Shown: in pieces, positions 1 to 8,552 of the stretch
How the letters are laid out: each line of letters opens with the position of its first letter
Numbering within the stretch: position 1 is the first letter of the stretch
Assembly (NCBI RefSeq): GCF_000515335.1
Contig: NZ_KI911563.1
Coordinates: 325,735 to 389,734, forward strand
From: Cohnella panacarvi Gsoil 349
Lineage (GTDB): Bacteria > Bacillota > Bacilli > Paenibacillales > Paenibacillaceae
Reading direction: 5' to 3'
DNA: 64,000 nucleotides
Program-made: the position numbers and the translations under genes
Notes under the pieces: generated by a model
What the model saw: the letters and a program-made list of their open reading frames with translations, nothing else
Told to the model about the DNA's origin: nothing
The model's database searches: none

Positions 1-2
1 TG

Positions 3-140
3 GGAGCGATGTTCCACATTGCCCAGAAGACGGTCAAAAACCACATGGCCTGCATGATGGGAAAGACGAGAACGCGCTCTTCGCGGGAGCTTCAAGCGCT
101 GTTTCTGCGTTATATCCTCAATCGGCAGACCATGAATTAA
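3..140 (+). CDS. LuxR-type response regulator, C-terminal end only
   Basis: The open frame enters from the left edge and stops at TAA 138-140, giving 45 residues. It reads like the last helices of a GerE/LuxR helix-turn-helix: IAQKTVKNHMACMMGKT followed by RSSRELQALF, where the family has TVKNHxxxIxxKL and R.elv. In full-length proteins of this family this part binds DNA behind a receiver domain. The rest of the gene lies outside the window, so partner kinase and target cannot be stated. The family call is fairly secure because the recognition-helix pattern is clear. Confidence 0.7.
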   Translation, partial: GAMFHIAQKTVKNHMACMMGKTRTRSSRELQALFLRYILNRQTMN

Positions 141-150
141 TTCGTTATTG

Positions 151-1389
151 TCATCGCGCGGTCGGTTGTGCGAGAACGGGGAGATGGACGGTGAATACGG
201 CGCCTCCGCCCGCGCGATTGCCGGCGAATACGGTGCCTTCGTGCATTTCGACGATTTTACGGACGATCGACAGGCCAAGTCCGCTGCCGTTGCTTTCGCC
301 CGTACGGTTGCGCGATTGATCCGCTTTATAGAACCGTTCGAACAGATGAGGAAGATGCTCTTCGGGAATCCCCCTTCCGTTATCGGCGACTTCGATGCGG
401 TATCCGCCTTCCGTAGCGGTGACGTCAATCGAGATCGTTCCGCCGACGGGAGTGAACTTAATGCTATTATTCAACAAATTGATCCACACTTGGTCCAGCA
501 ATTCTTCGTCGGCCGTAATCGGCAATGACGGGAAATCGATGTCGATCTCGATGTTCTTCTCCCGCCATAACGGCTCCCAGGCTAGCACGATTCGGCGTAT
601 TTGCCGATCGAGACGATAAGAGCCAGGCTCGAACGGATGATGCTTCGATTCCAGCGAAGTCAGCTTCAGGAGATTGTCGCTGAGGCGCGATAACCGGACG
701 CTTTCGAGCTCGATAATGTCCAGATAGTGCTTGCGCGTATCCGGCGGCAGTTGTTCGTTCTGCAAGGCGCGAGCGAACCCGCTGATCGATGTAAGAGGCG
801 ATTGGAATTCGTGCGAGACGTTCGAGATGAATTCCTGCCGCATTTGTTCCATCTCTCTAAGCGCGGCAACCATTTGATTGAAGTTTTGGACGATGACGCC
901 CATCTGTCCGGTATACCGGACATCGAAATCCAGCGTCACGTCGAAATCGCCTTTGGACATACGGCGCATCGCGCCCATCCAGGCGACGAACATGCTGATC
1001 TGCGACCGACCGGGGTCGAAGAACAGACGAACGATCATGACGATGATTCCGAAGACGATCATCATCAACAGGACGGCGAACAAGTGGCGGCCCATCGTAT
1101 CGTAATAATCGGGGAACCATTGTTCGTAGATGAGGTTTACGAGCCAGTCGGACAGCAAGTAATCGATCAGCAACGTTCCGTAAAAGCTAGAGAGTCCGAT
1201 GAGTATCCAACTTTTGGGCGCAGGGGGCAACTTGAACTTCACGTCCTGGTTGATGACGCCGCCATGCTTCCGTAAAAGTTCCTCGTAATAGGCCGAGTGC
1301 TCCGCATTCATTCGCTCGTGGCTGCGAATGTGCGCCTCCTGGAGGCGGCGGAGCGGCTTGAACCCCGATGGTTTTCCATGCAGCCTCAT
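151..1389 (-). CDS. Sensor histidine kinase (HAMP, HisKA, HATPase)
   Basis: A 412-residue membrane histidine kinase. Two hydrophobic segments (about residues 58-87 and 101-126) enclose a very short external loop, so it probably senses within the membrane or through a partner. A HAMP-like linker follows, then the phospho-acceptor box around residue 190 (NVSHEFQSPLTSISGF), an N box (INLLNNSIKF) and G boxes (DNGRGIPEEHLPHLFERF, GSGLGLSIV). The H box has FQSP where ELKTP is usual. The ATG directly follows the TGA of the response regulator gene, with GGAGG inside that gene's end, so the two are co-translated. The signal is unknown. Confidence 0.92.
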   Translation of the reverse strand: MRLHGKPSGFKPLRRLQEAHIRSHERMNAEHSAYYEELLRKHGGVINQDVKFKLPPAPKSWILIGLSSFYGTLLIDYLLSDWLVNLIYEQWFPDYYDTMGRHLFAVLLMMIVFGIIVMIVRLFFDPGRSQISMFVAWMGAMRRMSKGDFDVTLDFDVRYTGQMGVIVQNFNQMVAALREMEQMRQEFISNVSHEFQSPLTSISGFARALQNEQLPPDTRKHYLDIIELESVRLSRLSDNLLKLTSLESKHHPFEPGSYRLDRQIRRIVLAWEPLWREKNIEIDIDFPSLPITADEELLDQVWINLLNNSIKFTPVGGTISIDVTATEGGYRIEVADNGRGIPEEHLPHLFERFYKADQSRNRTGESNGSGLGLSIVRKIVEMHEGTVFAGNRAGGGAVFTVHLPVLAQPTAR

Positions 1390-2061
1390 TCAATTCGCCT
1401 CCAGTCGATAGCCGAGTCCGCGAATCGTCGTAATCCGAAATCCGCTTTCTTCCTCCTCGAATCTTTCCCTTAACCGTTTAATGTGAACGTCTACCGTCCG
1501 ATCGTCGCCTTCGTAATCGTAACCCCAGATTTGCTCGATGAGCTGCTCCCGCGAGAACGTTTTGCCTGGATAGCTCGCCATCTTGAATAGCACCTCGAAC
1601 TCTTTAAGCGGCAGCGTAAGATGAATGTCGCCGAGCTTCACCTGGAACGTCGCCCGATCGAGTTGGACTCGTCCGACCGTTACCTGTTGCGAAACCGATA
1701 TTTTGTACCGCTTCAGCAGCGCTTTCACCCGAACGACCAATTCGACGGGTTCGAACGGCTTCACCAAATAATCGTCGGTTCCGAGCGCGAAGCCTTTGAC
1801 CTTCTGGGTCGTCTCGCCCATGGCGGTCAGCATGAGCATCGGCATATCGTATAGCTCACGCAGCTCGCGGCAAAGCTCGAAGCCGTCCATCCGCGGCATC
1901 ATAATGTCAAGCACGACAAGGTCCGCCGGAGACTTCTCCAGCTTCGCGAGCGCATCGAGGCCGTCCGTCGCCTCCGTCACCGTGAAACCTTCTTGTTTAA
2001 GGAACACGCCGACAAGCTCGCGAATATGCGGATCGTCGTCGACGACGAGAATCGTAGTCAT
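1390..2061 (-). CDS. OmpR/PhoB-family response regulator
   Basis: A 223-residue regulator. The receiver domain begins TTILVVDDDPHIREL and holds the phosphorylation site LVVLDIMMPRMDG (Asp about 52) and the KPF lysine. A winged-helix Trans_reg_C domain follows (LPLKEFEVLFKMASYPGKTFSREQL, DDRTVDVHIKRLRERF; quoted in parts). The ATG at 2061 is chosen because AGGAG sits 9 nt upstream; a TTG three codons earlier overlaps that ribosome site. It is the first gene of the operon with the kinase and presumably takes phosphate from it. The target genes are not evident. Confidence 0.93.
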   Translation of the reverse strand: MTTILVVDDDPHIRELVGVFLKQEGFTVTEATDGLDALAKLEKSPADLVVLDIMMPRMDGFELCRELRELYDMPMLMLTAMGETTQKVKGFALGTDDYLVKPFEPVELVVRVKALLKRYKISVSQQVTVGRVQLDRATFQVKLGDIHLTLPLKEFEVLFKMASYPGKTFSREQLIEQIWGYDYEGDDRTVDVHIKRLRERFEEEESGFRITTIRGLGYRLEAN

Positions 2062-2214
2062 TCGGCTCAACTCCTAATGGCGCGAAATCGCATTTCGCTT
2101 CCGGGTATATCCATTATAATAACGCATCGTTATGAACGGAATATGAACGATCCGGCGAGCCATGTTACAATAGGGCAAACGGTTATGATCAGCATTTAAC
2201 GGAGGAACGCAACG

Positions 2215-2838
2215 ATGACCGAACGATGGAGCAACGACAGACTAAACGGACAGATCGCCTTTATCGCCGAGATCGATAAGCTGAAGAACGTCCTGAGAAA
2301 AACGTTCATTCTAGACCGCAGCCGCTTCGAGAATACGGCGGAGCACAGCTGGCAAGCTTCGGTGATGGCGATGCTGCTGTACGAACATGCGAACGAGCCG
2401 GGGTTGGACCTGAATCGGATCATCCGCATGCTTCTGCTTCACGATCTCGTGGAGATCGACGCCGGAGATACGTTCGCCTATGATACGCATGGCTATGAAG
2501 ATAAAGCGGAGCGGGAGCAGGCAGCCGCTGACCGGTTGTTCGGCATGCTGCCGGACGACCAGAAGGGCGAATGGATGAAGCTTTGGCGCGAGTTCGAAGA
2601 CGGCGAGACGATGGAAGCGAAATACGCCGCCGCGATCGACCGGCTGCACCCGGTCATTAACAACTATTATACGGGCGGCTACAGTTGGCTGAAGAACGGT
2701 ATCGTCCGGTCTCAAGTGCTCAAGCGGCTTGCGGTCGTCGAGTCCGTATCGGATACGCTTTGGCGATTCACGCAAGACATTGTGCAGCGTTCCGTCGAGC
2801 AGGGCATTCTGCTTGAGGATCCGATCGAGGTGAGGTAA
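2215..2838 (+). CDS. HD-domain hydrolase (YfbR/COG1896-like)
   Basis: A 207-residue cytoplasmic protein with the metal ligands of an HD phosphohydrolase: RFENTAEHSWQASVMAMLL (His), LLLHDLVEIDAGD (His-Asp) and a later conserved Asp in AAIDRLHPVINNY. The related YfbR enzymes remove phosphate from deoxynucleoside monophosphates, but the exact substrate cannot be read from the sequence. The ATG is preceded by GGAGG 8 nt upstream. It is the first gene of a run with the GNAT gene, which starts one base after its stop. Family call good, substrate inferred. Confidence 0.85.
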   Translation: MTERWSNDRLNGQIAFIAEIDKLKNVLRKTFILDRSRFENTAEHSWQASVMAMLLYEHANEPGLDLNRIIRMLLLHDLVEIDAGDTFAYDTHGYEDKAEREQAAADRLFGMLPDDQKGEWMKLWREFEDGETMEAKYAAAIDRLHPVINNYYTGGYSWLKNGIVRSQVLKRLAVVESVSDTLWRFTQDIVQRSVEQGILLEDPIEVR

Positions 2839-2839
2839 G

Positions 2840-3406
2840 ATGCCGCATCTATACGGCGAGAGAATCAAGCTTCGGGAATTCCGCAAGGAAGACTTGCCTT
2901 GGATTCGTCTTTGGGTCAACAATCCGGAGATCGTGAATCACTTGTCCGACATCTTCCTGTATCCGCATACGCAGCAGTCGACGGAGGATTTCCTCGATTC
3001 GATGCTCGAGGGCAAGCCGGACGGCCGCGGCTTCGTCATCTGCGAACACGGGTCCGAGCAATATATCGGATCGATCAGCTTGGACGCGATCGATTGGAAG
3101 AATCGCGTCGGAACGATCGGAATCGTCATCGGATTCCCCGAATATTTAGGGCATGGCATCGGAACGGAGGCGCTCAAGCTGCTTGTCGCGTTCGCTTTCC
3201 GGGAGCTGAACCTCAATCGGCTTGAGCTTCAAGTCTACGACTTTAACGTACGGGCCATTCGAAGCTATCGGAAATGCGGATTCCAAGAGGAAGGACGGCT
3301 CCGCCAGCGATTGTATAAGAACGGTCGATATATCGATGTCGTTCAGATGGGGTTGCTGCGTTCGGAATGGGAGACAAGCGATGAGCAAACAACGACTGCG
3401 GAGTAG
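2840..3406 (+). CDS. GNAT-family N-acetyltransferase (RimJ/RimL type)
   Basis: A 188-residue protein with the Acetyltransf_3 layout: ERIKLREFRKEDLPWIRLW at the N-terminus, a central IGSISLDAIDWKNRVGTIGI strand pair, and the acetyl-CoA loop FPEYLGHGIGTEALKLL, then LNRLELQVYDFNVRAIRSY and CGFQEEGRLRQRLY. This is the usual signature of acetyltransferases acting on protein N-termini or small amines. The start lies 1 nt after the HD gene, with GAGGTGAGG overlapping that gene's end, so the two are translationally coupled. The last 26 nt overlap the next gene. The acceptor is unknown. Confidence 0.9.
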   Translation: MPHLYGERIKLREFRKEDLPWIRLWVNNPEIVNHLSDIFLYPHTQQSTEDFLDSMLEGKPDGRGFVICEHGSEQYIGSISLDAIDWKNRVGTIGIVIGFPEYLGHGIGTEALKLLVAFAFRELNLNRLELQVYDFNVRAIRSYRKCGFQEEGRLRQRLYKNGRYIDVVQMGLLRSEWETSDEQTTTAE

Positions 3407-4442
3407 TCATTCGGCATCGGCACTCTTCGATGACGTGCTGGAGCAATATTGGCCGGACGGCGAATGGATCGTCGCCGAAGGAAAGTCCGGTTGGAACAAT
3501 ACGACGCGATACGTTCAAGCGGAAGGACGCAGGTGGGTGCTGCGGATTTACGAGACGCACCGCGATGCGTCCAAAGTCGCATTCGAGCATGCGTTGCTGC
3601 GCGAGCTTAAGGAGATGGCGCTGCCCTTCGACGTGCCATGCCCGATTTTGGCTCGGAGCGGTTCGACTTATGTCGTCACGCGAGACGGCACGGAGCGGCT
3701 AGCCTGCGTGTTCCCTTACTTGGAAGGGGAGCGTCCTCCGGAGAAGGATACGCAGGTTGCCGCCGCGATCGGAACGGCAGCCGCGCATCTCGGCATGGCT
3801 CTCGCGGAAGTACATCGCGTCGCCCGCCCGCAATATCCGCCGTATTACGAGCTGGATCAAGCCCATCCGTTATGTACGCCCGATAGCGTCGCCGCGTTCT
3901 GCTCCGCGCCGCCCGAGGCGTTCGCGGCGGAAGCGGGACGGCTCGGGATAATCGGACAGGCCCTTGGCGAGATAAGGGGGCCTCTTCAGCGGCTGCGCGG
4001 ATTGCCGCACCAGCTTATCCATGGCGACATTAACCATAGCAATCTGCTAGGCGGGCAGAACATTACCGCCGTGCTCGATTTCGAGTTCGTCACATGGGAT
4101 TTGCGCGTGATGGAGTTGGCGGTCGTCATTGCGGGATTGTTATCCGAGTCGGAGGGGCTATCGGACTCGGAGGACCTCTCGCTAATCGAGGCGATGTTGA
4201 GAGGGTTCGGCGAGAAGCGGCGATTAAGCCGAGAAGAGGCGGAAGCGATCCCGGTTCTCGTCCGCCTGCGCAAGCTCGACGTCTTTCTGCATTTTCTCGG
4301 ACGATATTGGGACGGCGTTGACGACGCCTCCGTGCTGCTCGCGCAGCTTCATTCCACGGAACGCGGCTTGCAACGGTATAAAGCCATCGAGAAGCCGATA
4401 GAGCAGATGTGCTATAATTATTTAACTACACTAATGAAGTAA
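3381..4442 (+). CDS. APH-family phosphotransferase / homoserine-kinase-like
   Basis: A 353-residue kinase-fold protein. The N-lobe carries WVLRIYETHRDASKVAFEH, and the catalytic loop is LIHGDINHSNLL (Brenner-type HGDxxxxN), followed by ITAVLDFEFVTWDLRVMEL with the metal-binding DFE. Such proteins phosphorylate small hydroxylated molecules, including aminoglycosides, choline and homoserine. The C-terminal organisation resembles the general APH family rather than a known resistance enzyme. The open frame extends back to 3222, but that would overlap the acetyltransferase by 184 nt; the ATG at 3381 gives an ordinary 26-nt overlap. Substrate not assignable. Confidence 0.82.
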   Translation: MSKQRLRSSHSASALFDDVLEQYWPDGEWIVAEGKSGWNNTTRYVQAEGRRWVLRIYETHRDASKVAFEHALLRELKEMALPFDVPCPILARSGSTYVVTRDGTERLACVFPYLEGERPPEKDTQVAAAIGTAAAHLGMALAEVHRVARPQYPPYYELDQAHPLCTPDSVAAFCSAPPEAFAAEAGRLGIIGQALGEIRGPLQRLRGLPHQLIHGDINHSNLLGGQNITAVLDFEFVTWDLRVMELAVVIAGLLSESEGLSDSEDLSLIEAMLRGFGEKRRLSREEAEAIPVLVRLRKLDVFLHFLGRYWDGVDDASVLLAQLHSTERGLQRYKAIEKPIEQMCYNYLTTLMK

Positions 4443-4452
4443 GGGGATCTCG

Positions 4453-5550
4453 ATGCGAATACGGGTGCTGGCAATGGGATTATGCATCGTCTTATTCACC
4501 GGCTGCGACTCGAACAACGACAACGAGAATACGACTTCTAAAAGCGCTGCTGCGACCGCTGTGGAATCTGCCAAGGTATCACCGGACATAGAACCGACGC
4601 TTGCCCCGACGCCTTCCGGCGCCGTTGCGAGTCCTTCCGCCGTTATCGAACCGAGTTCAACCGACTCCCCGGAACCGTTGCAACGCTACATCGATGCGAT
4701 TCCCGGCGACCACTCGGACCAAGACGTCGTATTCAGCGCGGAGGAAGATCTCGATCTGGACGGAGCGAAGGAAGTCGTCCTCGGATTAGGGAGCGAAGAA
4801 GGCGACTTCGATTGGGTGAGCGACCTTTACGTTCTAAGAGAAGTCGATGGAGAAGTGACAAGCATCGGCGATAACCTCGCGGGTCAAGGGTATCATACCG
4901 GCAAGGTGAAACTCGTTCAGCTAGAGGGTAAGCCTCAGAAGTATATTTACAGCGGGGTCACGAACGATGTCGGGTTGTACGGATTCGAGCTATTCGAGAT
5001 GAAGGGCGGCGTTCCGATTTCCATCGTCTATAGCGCTTCCGGGACGGGTGCCGGCGAAGACGACCTCATCGACAAAGACGGAAACGGTAAGTTCGATGGA
5101 TACTCCCAAGGACGGTTCAGTTACGACGTGCTCTACTTCGATTTGCGATGGGAGTACGAGTGGCTGCCGGACCAAGACAAGTTCGAACAAGTCGATACGA
5201 GGATCGTATTGCCGGTCCTATACCCGGAATCGATAGAAGAAGTGATCTATCAGTATTTGGCGCTGCGCGTTCTGGACGACGGGTTCTCCGACGAGTTGAA
5301 GGAGCGGTTGTCCGAGCTCTGCGCGATGCCGGATCCCTATGCGGTCCAGCTGGCTGACGATCCGTGGGGGGCTGCGGTGTACGACGTGGCGATGGAGTTC
5401 GGAGAAAGCTATTCGGTCGAGGTCGATGAACGCGGCGATGCGGCGACGGCGGTCGTCACGGCTACGGGCAGCGACGACATGACGGCGCGATTGACTTTCC
5501 AACTTGAGAACCAATTCGGCGATTGGCGGATCGTATCGATCATGGATTAA
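4453..5550 (+). CDS. Putative lipoprotein of unknown function
   Basis: A 365-residue protein with a lipoprotein signal peptide (MRIRVLAMGLCIVLFTGC; lipidated Cys at residue 18). A low-complexity Ser/Thr/Pro/Ala linker follows (residues about 28-75), then a domain with repeated acidic stretches such as EEDLDLDGAKEV and DLIDKDGNGKFDG. These look like dockerin/EF-hand-type calcium loops as found in VCBS/FG-GAP-like repeats. The C-terminal 110 residues form a separate alpha/beta region. It is probably anchored on the outer face of the membrane. It follows the kinase gene by 10 nt and ends before a terminator. No functional name is justified. Confidence 0.75.
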   Translation: MRIRVLAMGLCIVLFTGCDSNNDNENTTSKSAAATAVESAKVSPDIEPTLAPTPSGAVASPSAVIEPSSTDSPEPLQRYIDAIPGDHSDQDVVFSAEEDLDLDGAKEVVLGLGSEEGDFDWVSDLYVLREVDGEVTSIGDNLAGQGYHTGKVKLVQLEGKPQKYIYSGVTNDVGLYGFELFEMKGGVPISIVYSASGTGAGEDDLIDKDGNGKFDGYSQGRFSYDVLYFDLRWEYEWLPDQDKFEQVDTRIVLPVLYPESIEEVIYQYLALRVLDDGFSDELKERLSELCAMPDPYAVQLADDPWGAAVYDVAMEFGESYSVEVDERGDAATAVVTATGSDDMTARLTFQLENQFGDWRIVSIMD

Positions 5551-5579
5551 TCCGCATCTATTAATGAGATTAACGACTG

Positions 5580-5615
5580 GCCGAGTGCCCAATTTAACAT
5601 GGGTTCTCGGCTTTT
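5580..5615 (+). terminator. Rho-independent terminator after the lipoprotein gene
   Basis: The arms GCCGAG and CTCGGC, with an inner CCCA/TGGG pair and an AT-rich loop, are followed by four T. It ends the 2215-5550 transcription unit. Confidence 0.75.
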
Positions 5616-5688
5616 GTAATGCTTACAATCTATCATGTAAGCGCTGTCTAGGACGAAATGACTAGGTCCTGTTTTCGTAGAAAGTGTC

Positions 5689-5717
5689 TTGACATTCACT
5701 ATATATTGACGTAGATT
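5689..5717 (+). promoter_or_regulatory. Sigma-A-type promoter for the riboswitch-nrd transcript
   Basis: A perfect TTGACA (5689-5694) stands 17 bp from TAGATT (5712-5717, 4 of 6 matches to TATAAT). It lies about 20 nt upstream of the cobalamin aptamer, as expected for its leader transcript. Confidence 0.65.
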
Positions 5718-5737
5718 TTAGCTTAACAACTACATAT

Positions 5738-5919
5738 CGAACGAACAGGTGATTTTCCGAGAATAAGGGAAAAGCTTAATAGGGAAGCCGGTGCAAAGCC
5801 GGCGCGGTCCCGCCACTGTATGGGAAGAGCGTCGTTCCGAAGCCACTGGATAACCTCAGGTTTAGCCGGGAAGGCGAACGACAGCCGTGAAACCCAAGCC
5901 AGGAGACCTGCCTGCTCGT
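5738..5919 (+). promoter_or_regulatory. Cobalamin (B12) riboswitch aptamer
   Basis: All landmark blocks of the cobalamin aptamer are present in order: the P1 5' side near ACAGGTG, AATAGGGAAGCCGGTG with the CCGGTGCAAAGCCGGCGCGG hairpin, CCGCCACTGTA, and the B12 box AGCCAGGAGACCTGCC (5897-5912). It lies between a sigma-A-like promoter and a terminator (5995-6033) ahead of nrdIEF. By the known mechanism, adenosylcobalamin binding would favour the terminator and switch off the B12-independent reductase when a B12-dependent class II enzyme can work. No class II gene is in the window, so that partner is inferred. Confidence 0.95.
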
Positions 5920-5994
5920 ATGAACATGCTCCCTACGGATGATGGGGAAGATGCACGTACCGTCTAGATGCCGGCGATTGTTGCCGCTTGCTGA

Positions 5995-6033
5995 GACGTG
6001 CCGGTTTCTTCTGCTTCCGGCGCGTCTTTTTTT
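5995..6033 (+). terminator. Riboswitch expression-platform terminator
   Basis: A ten-pair stem (GACGTGCCGG with CCGGCGCGTC, one G-U pair), a 12-nt loop and seven T. It lies between the aptamer and the nrdI start, where a ligand-controlled terminator is expected. Confidence 0.85.
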
Positions 6034-6088
6034 GTCGGATCATCTTATGGATAATGTCGAATGTAGTCTGATGAAGGGAGAGAACGGA

Positions 6089-6448
6089 ATGTTGATCGCT
6101 TATGATTCGCGGACGGGCAACGTTCGCCGTTTCGTGAAAAAGCTGGGGCTGCCCGCCGTCCAAATCGAGGCGGATCTGGAGTTGGACCAGCCGTTCATTC
6201 TCGTTACCTATACGACCGGTTTCGGTCAAGCGCCAGACAAGACGTTATCTTTCCTTAGATCAAACCATAAGCGCATGAGAGGCGTGCTCGCAAGCGGCAA
6301 TCGCAACTGGGGAGAGGGCTTCGCGCGCAGCGCGGACAAAATTTCGGCGCTATATTCCGTTCCCGTGCTCGGGAAGTTCGAGCTTTCAGGTACGCAGAGG
6401 GACATTGAACATTTTCATCGGGAGGCGAGCTTAGTTGCGGCATATTGA
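6089..6448 (+). CDS. nrdI: NrdI flavodoxin-like RNR activator
   Basis: A 119-residue flavodoxin-fold protein with the FMN phosphate loop MLIAYDSRTGNVRRFV, VTYTTGFGQAPDKTL, and ASGNRNWGEGFARSADKIS, all hallmark NrdI motifs. In class Ib reductases it supplies the oxidant that assembles the dimanganese-tyrosyl cofactor of NrdF. The open frame reaches back to 5939, but that would begin inside the riboswitch expression platform; the ATG at 6089, preceded by AAGGGAGA, gives the usual size. It overlaps nrdE by 14 nt and is B12-riboswitch controlled. Confidence 0.94.
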   Translation: MLIAYDSRTGNVRRFVKKLGLPAVQIEADLELDQPFILVTYTTGFGQAPDKTLSFLRSNHKRMRGVLASGNRNWGEGFARSADKISALYSVPVLGKFELSGTQRDIEHFHREASLVAAY

Positions 6449-8519
6449 GCTGAACAACTTACTTATGCAGCACGGATCTGACGGTTTTTTCCAAATCGAT
6501 AAAGACCGCGAAGCCGTGCGCGAGCTCATGAAAGAAATAGACGCGAAGAGCGTCAAGTTCGCGACCCACACGGACAAGGTCCGTTACATGATCGGGAACG
6601 ATTACTATGAGAACGTTTACGAATCGTACAGCGAGCCGTTCGTCGACAGCGTCTATCGGCTGACGCACGGCTACAAGTTCGAATTCGCTTCCTATATGGC
6701 CGCTTCGAAGTTCTATACCGATTACGCGATGCGCACGAACGATCGCAAGCAATATCTCGAGAACTACGCGGACCGCGTAGCGATCGTTGCGCTGTATCTG
6801 GGGCGCGGGGACGAGGCGACTGCGACGACGCTGGCCGCATCCATGATGGAGCAACGCCTGCAGCCGGCGACGCCGACGTTCCTGAACGCGGGCAAGAGCC
6901 GCCGCGGCGAGATGGTGTCCTGCTTCCTGCTCGAGATGGACGACTCCCTTAATTCGATCAATTACGTGCTCGGCACGTGCATGCAGCTATCCAAGATCGG
7001 CGGCGGCGTGGCGGTCAACTTGTCCAAGCTGCGCGGGCGCGGCGAGTCGATCAAAGGCGTCGAGGGCGCGGCCAAAGGCATTATGCCGGTGCTGAAGCTG
7101 ATGGAGGACGCGTTCAGCTACGCGGACCAGATGGGCCAGCGCAAAGGCTCCGGCGCTGCGTACTATAATATTTTCGGCTGGGACGTCATCGAGTTCCTCG
7201 ATAGCAAGAAGATCAACGCGGACGAGAAAACGCGTCTGAAGACGTTGTCGATCGGACTGATCGTACCGAACCTGTTCTATAAGCTGGCGGAAGAGAACAA
7301 GCCGCTTCACGTCTTCGCTTCGCATACCGTCTATAAAGCATACGGCATGCATCTCGACGATATGGACATCGACGAGATGTACGAGACGCTGCTGGCAGAC
7401 GACCGCGTCAAGAAGAAAATCGTCATGAGCGCGCGCGACATGCTCGTTAAGATCGCGATGACGCAGCTCGAATCCGGTTATCCGTACATCATGAACAAGA
7501 CGAACGCCAATAAAGTTCACGCCTTGAATAACATCGGTTCGATCCGCATGTCCAACTTGTGCACGGAGATTTTCCAGCTGCAGGAGACGTCCGAGATCGG
7601 GGATTGGGGCGAGGCGAGCACGATTCGCCGCGACATCAGCTGCAATCTGGCGTCGCTTAACATTGCGAACGTCATGGAGCTGCGCAAAATCAAAGAGTCC
7701 GTGCACGAAGGCATTACTGCGCTGACGGCCGTCAGCGACATGAGCCGCATCAACAACGCGCCCGGCGTCGTCAAGGCGAACAAGGAGCTTCATTCCGTCG
7801 GTCTCGGCGCGATGAACCTGCACGGCTACCTTGCGAAAAACAAGATCGCGTACGACAGCCCTGAGGCTATCGATTTCGCACGCACGTTTTTCATGATGGT
7901 GAATTATCATTCGATCGAGCGCAGCATGCAGATCGCCCGCGAGAAGGGCGAGACGTTCATGGGCTTCGAGAAGTCCGATTACGCGAGCGGAGAATACTTC
8001 GACCGCTATCTGGCGGAGAAATTCCATCCGGTTACCGATAAAGTCAAAGCGCTGTTCGAAGGCATCGATATTCCCGGGCCCGCAGACTGGGCGTCGCTTA
8101 AGCTGGACGTTCAGGCGCACGGCTTGTACCACGCTTACCGTCTTGCCATCGCGCCGACGCAAAGCATCTCGTACGTGCAGAACGCGACGTCGAGCGTCAT
8201 GCCGATCGTCGAGCCGATCGAGACGCGCACGTATGCGAACTCGACGACGTATTATCCGATGCCGTACTTGAGCAAAGACAATTTCTTCTTCTACAAGTCG
8301 GCTTACCGCATGGACCAATTCAAAGTGATCGATTTGATCGCGGAAATCCAGTCCCACGTCGACCAAGGCATCTCTACCGTGCTGCACGTCAACAGCGATG
8401 TGACGACGCGCCAACTGGCGAGATATTATATTTATGCCGCGCGCAAAGGCCTCAAGTCGCTCTATTACACTCGGACGAAGATTCTTGCGGTCGAAGATTG
8501 CATTAGCTGCTCCGTCTAA
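6435..8519 (+). CDS. nrdE: Class Ib ribonucleoside-diphosphate reductase alpha subunit
   Basis: A 694-residue catalytic subunit that reduces ribonucleoside diphosphates with NrdF. Visible signatures are PATPTFLNAGKSRRGEMVSC, GTCMQLSKIGGGVAVNLSKL, SNLCTEIFQ (thiyl cysteine region) and the C-terminal redox pair in EDCISCSV. The N-terminus lacks a full ATP-cone, as is typical of NrdE rather than NrdA. Translation starts at TTG 6435, 6-7 nt after GGGAGGCGA, within the end of nrdI. Part of the riboswitch-controlled nrdIEF operon. Confidence 0.96.
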   Translation: MRHIELNNLLMQHGSDGFFQIDKDREAVRELMKEIDAKSVKFATHTDKVRYMIGNDYYENVYESYSEPFVDSVYRLTHGYKFEFASYMAASKFYTDYAMRTNDRKQYLENYADRVAIVALYLGRGDEATATTLAASMMEQRLQPATPTFLNAGKSRRGEMVSCFLLEMDDSLNSINYVLGTCMQLSKIGGGVAVNLSKLRGRGESIKGVEGAAKGIMPVLKLMEDAFSYADQMGQRKGSGAAYYNIFGWDVIEFLDSKKINADEKTRLKTLSIGLIVPNLFYKLAEENKPLHVFASHTVYKAYGMHLDDMDIDEMYETLLADDRVKKKIVMSARDMLVKIAMTQLESGYPYIMNKTNANKVHALNNIGSIRMSNLCTEIFQLQETSEIGDWGEASTIRRDISCNLASLNIANVMELRKIKESVHEGITALTAVSDMSRINNAPGVVKANKELHSVGLGAMNLHGYLAKNKIAYDSPEAIDFARTFFMMVNYHSIERSMQIAREKGETFMGFEKSDYASGEYFDRYLAEKFHPVTDKVKALFEGIDIPGPADWASLKLDVQAHGLYHAYRLAIAPTQSISYVQNATSSVMPIVEPIETRTYANSTTYYPMPYLSKDNFFFYKSAYRMDQFKVIDLIAEIQSHVDQGISTVLHVNSDVTTRQLARYYIYAARKGLKSLYYTRTKILAVEDCISCSV

Positions 8520-8552
8520 CATACGGAGCTTGAACGGGAAGGGGAAATCACG

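Noticed and set aside
3222..3380. Upstream extension of the APH-like gene
   Set aside because: Would overlap the acetyltransferase by 184 nt; the ATG at 3381 gives a normal overlap and protein length.
5939..6088. Upstream extension of nrdI
   Set aside because: Falls in the riboswitch expression platform; ATG 6089 has a ribosome site and gives the family length.
6987..8522. Long open frame antisense to nrdE (511 codons)
   Set aside because: Low-complexity Arg/His/Leu composition and full overlap with the well-supported nrdE; a codon-bias shadow.
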